Below are positions 57,071-64,000 of a stretch of 64,000 bases of DNA, one piece after another. Made by a program: the position numbers and the translations under genes. The stretch comes from Eutypa lata (Eukaryota > Ascomycota > Sordariomycetes > Xylariales > Diatrypaceae), in the NCBI GenBank assembly GCA_022661535.1, contig JAKULF010000009.1, forward strand, positions 1,798,001-1,862,000, given 5' to 3'. How positions within the stretch are numbered: the stretch's first letter is position 1; each line of letters starts with the position of its first letter. Below the pieces are notes generated by a model, which did not search any database, was not told where the DNA came from, and was given only the letters and a program-made list of their open reading frames with translations.

Positions 57071-58919
57071 TCATACGTCGTGCACCTTTTCTTCCCCAGC
57101 AGCAGCCTTCTCGTCAACACTCAGGGACCCGACCCCCGAACGAGTCTCACCTGGGCTGTCAACACCGCGAATAACCGGAAGCTCGTCGAACGTGCCAAAG
57201 TAATCCATGTCATCTACCGCAAGCTTGTCTTGCATAGGCCACACGTAGTCAAACAAGAGGTAAGCCAGTCCTGACACCAGGAACCCGAGGAACCAGGACA
57301 ACTGGTACAGCCTCGTCCAACCAGCCCAGACGTCCGTAGGCGCCACAGCCCTCTGTGCCAAACCAGGTAATAAAAACCACACGCCCAAGACCCACGCAAC
57401 CGCCGCGCGTAAGTTCCAGCCTCCGGTGTACCAGTAGATGCTCCGCGGACCGCTGCCATACAGGTCTGTCAGCTTGATGGTGGTCTTGCGCAGGAGGAAG
57501 TAGTCGGCGAACATGATGCCCATGAGCGGGCCGAGGAAGACGTTGAAGCTCCCCACGACCGTCAGGAAGCTGGTCGCGCTGTTCAGCAGCGTCCACGGCT
57601 GCATGACGAAGACGAACGTGATGGTGAAGTACCCGCCCCGCCGCACCGTGAACCACCGCGGTAGTAGCGCTGCTAGGTCGATCCCCGCCACGACGCTGTT
57701 GGACGCGACCACCATCCCGAACTGCGAGAGCATGAAGGCGATGCTGGCGAATGCGACGCCGGCCCGCGCCCCTTGGTTGTCCTCGTACTTGCGCACGGCC
57801 TCTAGGAATGCGTAGGGCTGCCATAGGAGTTTCGTCTCCTGCGGATACAAGGTCGCGGCGCACGAGGTGCACACGATCCCGATGCAGGCCACGGTGATGG
57901 TGCCGAGTGGCACCATGACTAGCTGCGCCAGTACCTGATCGCCGGGCTTTCGTGCGTATCTCGTGTAGTCGGATTGCGACCACATGTGGGTCGCAATACC
58001 ACCGATGTTCGCAGTGACGGCTGCCACGAAAGCCCATCCGAGAGCACCACCTCGGGCCGGCTCGACTCCGGACACCCCACTTACGTCGGCAAGAAGAGCG
58101 CCCCCGCCATTGGCGCGTTTGGTGGCCCAGATGAGAAGGGCAAATACGGTCGAGGCGACAATGGTGGATGCAATGAGAAACGGCCTTTTGTAGCTCTCGG
58201 GCTTGAACCACATGAGAGGAAGGCAAAGCAGAACGTAGACGATGAAAGCTACGAAGTCGGACACCTCCATTGCTCCAGAAGCGAGCTTGGTGTCCAGGTT
58301 AAGGAATGACGGCCAGATGCAAGCTAGGAGGACCTTGAGACATTGACTCCCATACCAGGTATTGGTAGCCGTCCACACGAATGACAGAAACACGCGAATA
58401 GCCTACATGCGACAGGCGGTATCAGTCAGTAGGCAAGTAAGTAGCAGTATCTATGAACATATCCAACGTACCATCGGAAACAGATAACCCCATATGCCCC
58501 AATTCTGTTTCATCCACAAGGGAAATCCAATATGCCACTTTGCACCAGGGTGTCCGCCAGCGACGCAGACGAAACCGACGAAAGTATGTGCAACGATGAT
58601 AGCGAGCATGGATTGCTACATACGGCGTTAACCTTGAATTTGCCTTCGGGAGTCTGGTCCAATGAATCACTATATCGTATGTACTTACCCAAACATTAAG
58701 GCCAAGTGATATAAGAGACGAGCCGGTAGTCCATCCGCCCACATTGAAGGACCCCGTGACCATCCAAAGACCGACAAAGTGCCACGGGCCGTAAGGACGC
58801 CGCGAAGGGGGTAATGGACGAGTATCTTCGTTGACGTAGATATCCACGTCTATGTCGGTATTCCGTTTCACCTCGATACGCCTGATGAGACGACTGACTA
58901 GAGGAGTCTTGGACGCCAT
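57071..58919 (-). CDS. NCS1 nucleobase/allantoin-type permease
   Basis: Three exons (58919-58689, 58615-58472, 58402-57071) close in phase to 568 residues, typical of fungal NCS1 (Fur/Dal4/Fui1-type) proton symporters with twelve membrane segments. Signatures: S-F-N-V-G-G-W-T-T-G-S-S-L-I-S-L-G-L in segment 1, H-I-G-F-P-L-W and G-I-W-G-Y-L-F-P before segment 3, and W-S-Q-S-D-Y-T-R-Y-A-R in the middle loop. The exon 1 tail is joined across a GTAAGT intron to Q-S-M-L-A-I-I-V. Likely substrates are uracil, allantoin, uridine or a related base; specificity residues cannot be judged by eye. Divergent from the dioxygenase gene at 59610 with shared GATA sites, suggesting nitrogen control. Confidence 0.92.
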
Positions 58920-59609
58920 GGTACGCGTGATAGATGACACTGTCCTATAATAATGATGCCGAAGAGCAAAGGTTGCGCGGGCGATGCTGACTATTCGCTC
59001 CTTTGTTTCTCCCCTGGACCATAGAATGTCTTATACGAATAAACCAGTTACCGATTCCCGCCGCTTTTTGGATACATGACCAGCTTTGAACCAGCTGAAA
59101 GCTGGGGTGGCGTAGCAGGCCATAGCAGGAGCGACTATCTACTACATGTATGCAGGGCACCCACTTCCTTGTAGCTATCGTGGAGGTGTTGATAACAGGT
59201 ATATCGGGTATGCCCGCCCGATCGCGGTATCTTAACCTATAGGGGGGTCGATGTCCTCAATGCAGTATAGCTCTGCTGTTTAGTTTATCAATGGGTTACA
59301 TTATCAGTTCCTATTTTACAGTTTAGCAGTTTATCAGTTTATCAATCGGCCCCCACCCGAAGATATCGAGTGGATATGCTAGTCCAGTTGGAGGAGGGGA
59401 GACCTTCAGCATTGGTTTAACGGTTCTCCCAATAAAGTGTGTGATATTAGTCTGGAGAAGAGCAGAGGACTATGAAATATATTTAGACTTGTATTAAAGA
59501 TAGATATCGCCAGCGTGTTGTCGCTTCGTTCGATAGGCATACAACCACTCCGTACGAGAAAGGAGTGGGCATCCATTAATCCAATTAAATATTGTTTCAC
59601 GCTCCTATC
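58920..59609. promoter_or_regulatory. shared divergent promoter with GATA-factor sites
   Basis: The only space for promoters of the NCS1 permease and the dioxygenase. It contains six HGATAR sites by reading: TGATAA at 59190, TTATCA (reverse strand) at 59285, 59301, 59331 and 59339, and AGATAG at 59498. Four lie within 60 bases. Such clusters bind nitrogen GATA factors (AreA/NIT2 type), which act when preferred nitrogen is absent. Confidence 0.6.
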
Positions 59610-60806
59610 ATGTCTCAGACGATCACGACTACCGAAGGCCAAACTGGCCTGAGGACGGTGACGGTGACAAATGGTAGCGTGTACAGATTCTCCTCGAACA
59701 CGTCGACCACCTTGAAGATGATTCCCATCATTGACGCCTCAAGGATTTGGAGTGAGAAGCTGGAGGACCGTCAAGCCGTAGCCGAGGAAATTCGAGAAGC
59801 TTCACGGAAGATCGGGTTCTTTTACTTAATCAACCATGTGAGAATCTCACATACCACAGATACTCTCCCACTGCTATACTAACCGAGCATTTCTAGGGGA
59901 TTGATCAAAAATACGCAGATGAGGTCATGCACCAGGCTAAGAGGTTCTTTGCGCTGCCGGAGGAGAAAAAGATGGAGGTCTTTACCGGCCTAGTTCCTAA
60001 TGAGTACGTTGGATTCCATCCTATGGAATGCTATAACCGAAATGGCTGGAAGCATCAAGGTAGGCAAGCCTTGCAAACCCCAAATTACAGCTTTCTGTAA
60101 TTAACGAGCGAGCACAGACTTGAGTGAGGCTTTCAACTGGGCATACGATCCAGCAGAAGACCCCGACGCAGTTGACATGGACCGACCACCCGTAAGCATC
60201 TGGCCATCCGACCTCCCTGGATTTCGTGAAGGTCTGTACGCCTACCACACGCAGCTTCTCCGGCTATCCCGTCGTCTAGCCCGGATATTTGCATTAGCGC
60301 TTCACTTGCCCGAAGATTCTTTCGACGAGTATGTGCGGCGGCCCGAGGCCGGCATGCGTATCCTGCACTACCCGGAGCAGAAGCATACAGTCGACGAGCA
60401 AAACGGGATCGGTGCTCATACGGATGTCGAGTGCTTTACCATCGTCACGCAAGACTTGGCGGGTGGCCTCGAGGTCCTGAGTAAGACCGGAACTTGGGTC
60501 AAAGCAGAGCCCATCCCCGGTTCATTCGTGGTCAACATTGCGGATTGCTTCATGAGGCAGACGAACGACTTCTTCGTCTCCACCGTCCATAGAGTCATCA
60601 ATAAGAGCGGTATGGAGAGGTACTCTGCGCCCTTCTTTTTTGGGTTCGATCGAGAAAAGCTGCTGGAGGCCATTCCCACTTGCGTGAGTGAGGAGAACCC
60701 AATGAAGTACCCCGTTATGACTGGCGGCGAGTACTACCGGTGGAGGACGAATAGACAGAAGCAGACTAATACCTACAACACCACTGTAGGGAATGAAAAA
60801 GATTGA
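59610..60806 (+). CDS. 2-oxoglutarate/Fe(II) dioxygenase, isopenicillin-N-synthase-like
   Basis: Three exons (59610-59837, 59897-60059, 60118-60806) close in phase to 359 residues. An N-terminal DIOX_N region (I-P-I-I-D-A-S-R-I ... I-G-F-F-Y-L-I-N-H) precedes the jelly-roll core with iron ligands H231, D233 (H-T-D) and H288 (T-V-H-R-V) and the 2-oxoglutarate-binding R298-x-S300. All key residues are present. This family includes thymine 7-hydroxylase and many secondary-metabolite oxygenases; the sequence alone does not decide. The ATG at 59610 is the first in frame; one at residue 44, before I-P-I-I-D, would also work. Its position opposite a nucleobase-type permease and beside a regulator suggests it acts on the imported compound. 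Confidence 0.9.
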
Positions 60807-60889
60807 AGGTTGAGTAATTAGACTGGTGTTTAGTTCACCAAATAATGTTGAAATCCAGGGGTTAATCCATGAGTTGGATACCTTGTTAG

Positions 60890-62641
60890 TCAAGGAGCCG
60901 TCGATTGATATGGCCATGTGAATGTTCCTTGTAGGTTCGTGGAGAATATGTCACCACCGCCGCTGGAATGCGGAAAGGCCTGAGCTAAGAAAGATGACCA
61001 ACTAAAGACCTCAATACCCCCGATTGACGTTTCGTCCCCGACAGTTGCATTGGAAGCCTCGTTCAGTAATACCGCTTGGTTCAGGTCTGCTAGTTGATCT
61101 GCCAGCCGCCTTTTTGCGATTGAAGCAGTTTTGTTGCAGTCTTTCAACTGTGCTAAAAACCCAATGAACGAGGTAAGAACAGACTGGATAAGGTCATGGT
61201 CAATTAGGGACAGTCGGTGTTTTGTAGCAACACCGACGAGTATATGGCCAACACCGGCCAATTGTTGTACCAATGGAGAACCGATGGCACGGACATATTC
61301 CAAGGGGATGGCGTTCAAGCTTGCGATCATATCTTCTGCTGTCTCACAAACCGAGCGGAGACTATTCTCCCCAGAGATTGAAGAGATCATCCGTGCAAGG
61401 TGAATCGTGCATAGTATATTTGAAGCTTGGAAGCCGCAGCGATTCCTCCCGCTGTCCGATGAACGGGAACAAGCAACGCCGAACTGGGGTAGTATATCAG
61501 CCTGGATTCTAGATAACCGCTCTGCTATTGTAGTCGTACTACTAGTTATATGTTCTTGCTCTCCGAGTATTGATATCCGAGAGTTGCGCTTGGCCCGAAA
61601 GTCCGAAATGGCATGCTCAAGCAACCGATATAGATCAGTTGTAGAATTCCACCCCGCGAACCAGTCCTCGAACTGACCGTCCCGGCCGGGGATGAAGGCA
61701 GGATGGTGAAGCCCGCGAGGATATTCGACAGAACACTGCGATTCAGAAGAGCGTACGGGATGGCCAAGGACACAAGCAGTATGGACCTCAAGGCGGTACA
61801 TAGCCCACCAGAGTCGACGCCAAACTTCTCTATCACACTCAGTAAGCCCGGATACCCATCGGGATTCGTCGTGGAGACTGAGGCAAGCGCAAACCCCGTG
61901 GTACAATCCAAGATACTTGTGCACCATGGGATGGTTTCCATTCTGGGCCCCCAACAGTGCTAGGAACCCGTAGGACCTGACGAGGTTCATGCACGGGTCT
62001 TCAAAGTCGGCTGGGACGCGACGCACAGCTTCTTGCAGGTAGTCATGAGCGAGACTTGCGCTTTCAGCCGAAGCGACCTCGTCAGTGAACAAAGCACCGT
62101 CCCCTATATGCTGGGCGCTTAAGGCACACATGCACATCGGACTCATGTAATCCTTCGAGTCAGCTGGGAATGATCCATCTCGCCAGCCTACCCATATCTC
62201 TCTTTCGCAGAATAGAGGAAAGCTACTAAGAGTATCAGCTAACGCAGAGATTCAACAGAATGAGAGGAAAAGGAGAAGAAAAAGAATTGCTCACCTTGGG
62301 TGGACGGTGTCGAGATAGACATCAAGCAAGGTAGTGATGACCTTACGATTGTTGAGGGAAGATGTTGAGGCGTTGAAGGTTGCAGTTAGAATCACGGGTT
62401 CAGATGGGCTACTACCACCGCCACCCGAATCCTGCTGCCTTTGGTTCAACGCTTGTGGCTTTGTGCCGCGCTTCTTTGGCTCACGTTTTCGAGTACAGTC
62501 TTGACCGTACTCGACGCAAGTCAGACATGCCTGGTTATCTCTGGTAGTATTATCTGACCTTTTCTTACACTTGACTCCACGCTGATGACAAAAATCACAG
62601 GCCTGAGTGACGCGTCTTGATTTCACTCGAGTCGCAGACAT
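60890..62641 (-). CDS. Zn2Cys6 fungal transcription factor
   Basis: Two exons (62641-62295 and 62222-60890) close in phase to 559 residues. The binuclear zinc cluster has cysteines 15, 18, 25, 39, 42 and 49 (CX2CX6CX13CX2CX6C); the central loop of 13 is slightly longer than usual. A basic linker (K-R-E-P-K-K-R-G-T-K) follows, then the fungal-specific middle homology region with V-Y-L-D-T-V-H-P at the intron and W-R-R-L-W-W-A-M-Y-R-L-E near 230-245. It acts in the nucleus, probably as a local regulator. The 3' ends of this gene and the dioxygenase are 83 bases apart and converge, and the permease is next, so all three may form one control unit. Confidence 0.92.
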
Positions 62642-63311
62642 TGAGGCTATTCATTACGCTCACCAGAATGAGAGAAAACCCCGGTTTGCCTCTTGGTATG
62701 CTCTTATCTCGAGGTGAGTAGTTAAGTGACAGATTGAATGATGGAGTCTAGGAACGCTGATGGACCCGGTCTAACTAAAATATATAGTAGCCGGGGTGCC
62801 CATAACTACTTCTCACTACATACGTGGTAATCTAGTTAAATAGTTGGAAAGGGGAAAGTGGGCCACGAAAAATGACGGCGCTAATTGTTGCTTAAGGCGC
62901 AATAACGATGCATTCAACTTTGACAAAACAACCACCATATATTCACAGAAGTTAAAGACAAGCTGTCAGGTTAGAAAAGGGGTATAGGACTTACTAGTAA
63001 GTTGCTATAAGCACCCTTTGCCACTTGATGGCCCCCTGCTAGTGTTATACTTGTCTTTTTGTGATTCCCAGAACCACTGGGCATGTAGACTACAGCTCAT
63101 ACCTATCATAGAGAAAGAGGTATGTCTCGGCATATTTGTTTGTAATTTTACTACGTTTCATACTTCATAGGCTTCGTTACTTCGTGATACTCATGGAATA
63201 GCCCGGAATTCCAAACCACTAACCCACCCAAAGCTCACTACAATAGCTACTGGCACCTCGGTACGCATATACCTTCAAAGCAAGCCCAAGTACACGGCAT
63301 TCAGCACCACA
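62642..63311. other. intergenic, promoter side of the Zn2Cys6 gene
   Basis: No gene seen. Promoter of the regulator and 3' side of the deacetylase. Confidence 0.5.
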
Positions 63312-64000
63312 TCACCCAGTCCACGCACCTCCAGTAGAGGCATCCCGATACCAGTTCTCGGCCGGATCGCCGAGACAATCGCCCATAGTGACGAGCTCGA
63401 AGCCGGCGTTCCTTGCCTCGTCAACCATGAACTGCGCGAAGCCGTGGACCGTGCCATCCCACACGTCATGCGACAGCACAATATGCGACGCGTCCTGCGG
63501 GGTGCCCCCGTACGTGATGTTGCCGCTGTAGACAGTGCGCGCGTAGTCGTAGTCGCCTTCGTAGTCTTTGGTGTCGACGTCGTAGTTGGCCTGGTTGGTT
63601 TCCCATTAGTTAGTTCGAGGCAACGGGAAATCATAGAATAGTTAAGTGGTCGAGTTTTCGGGAGAGAGAGAGGGAGAGAGAGAGGGAAAGTTCTACCACG
63701 TGATACCCCAGCGCCCCAATATCACTGATACACTGCGAAAGACACGCCGTATATGGCGGTCTCAAATACGTGGGGAGGAAGCCCAACACACTCACGAGCG
63801 CATCCTCGTTCCTCAGGATCTCGGCGCGCCGGCCCTCCGTCGTGAGGGTGTCCAAATTCGCGTGCGTCCACGTGTGGCTCCCGATCTGGTGGCCGGCCGC
63901 GTGCATCCTTCGCAGGACGTCCGGGTACCCCGTCGCCTGGTCGTCGATGTGCCCGTGGTCCTGGTTGTTGCCCACGACGAAGAAGGTCGCCTTGACGCCG
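63312..64000 (-). CDS. polysaccharide (chitin) deacetylase, 5' end outside window
   Basis: Two exons are visible: 64000-63697 (continuing beyond the window) and 63590-63312. The sequence begins inside the NodB domain with G-V-K-A-T-F-F-V-V-G-N-N and shows motif 2 G-S-H-T-W-T-H (zinc histidines), motif 3 R-P-P-Y, D-V-D-T-K-D-Y and the I-V-L-S-H-D-V motif of carbohydrate esterase family 4. It ends G-D-C-L-G-D-P-A-E-N-W-Y-R, the usual C-terminal end of fungal chitin deacetylases without an attached binding module. It removes acetyl groups from chitin at the wall or outside the cell. The N-terminal signal peptide and the first catalytic aspartate are off the window. The intron contains a GA-rich microsatellite (63660-63690). 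Confidence 0.9.

Overview
The window is nuclear DNA of a filamentous ascomycete (Pezizomycotina, most likely a Sordariomycete; the class is an inference). The evidence is short GT-AG introns of about 45-130 bases in most genes, monocistronic genes on both strands, typical fungal families (Zn2Cys6 regulator, 2EXR protein, berberine-bridge-type oxidase, NCS1 and APC permeases) and a 9 kb block of extremely AT-rich DNA with the marks of repeat-induced point mutation (RIP). I rebuilt exon structures by reading splice sites and checking that the phases close; models with closed phases are given as exon lists.

Layout. 0.4-7 kb: an intronless amino-acid/GABA-type permease, a three-exon thioredoxin-reductase-like flavoprotein with a CLFC redox motif, and a short cysteine-rich gene beside the AT block. 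7.7-16.8 kb: RIP-degraded DNA containing one almost complete Copia-type LTR retrotransposon (two 215-base LTRs, 5-base target duplication, recognisable zinc knuckle, reverse transcriptase and RNase H remains in Copia order). 17.2-27.9 kb: cytosolic isoleucyl-tRNA synthetase, a decayed gene fragment, an M3 metallopeptidase (saccharolysin type) and a myosin light chain. 28.8-33.7 kb: an accessory stretch with a 2EXR protein of uncertain integrity, a broken or unspliced coding remnant and a four-exon protein I do not recognise. 34.3-36.8 kb: a probably secreted FAD-linked oxidase.

38-46 kb is a housekeeping block: Mediator subunit 4, complex III subunit QCR10, mitochondrial dihydroorotate dehydrogenase and the ALG10 glucosyltransferase, arranged as two divergent pairs. 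47.3-54 kb: a low-complexity small protein with a distinctive C-terminal end, a class III aminotransferase and a small secreted double-psi beta-barrel protein.

57-62.7 kb holds a candidate functional group: an NCS1 nucleobase-type permease and a 2-oxoglutarate/Fe(II) dioxygenase transcribed divergently from a promoter rich in GATA-factor sites, followed by a convergent Zn2Cys6 regulator. This looks like a small nitrogen-regulated uptake-and-oxidation cluster. The window ends inside a polysaccharide (chitin) deacetylase gene. I found no tRNA, rRNA or CRISPR. No clearly new system is proven; the best leads are the GATA-controlled transporter/dioxygenase/regulator group, the cysteine-rich gene next to the AT block, and the decaying accessory genes.
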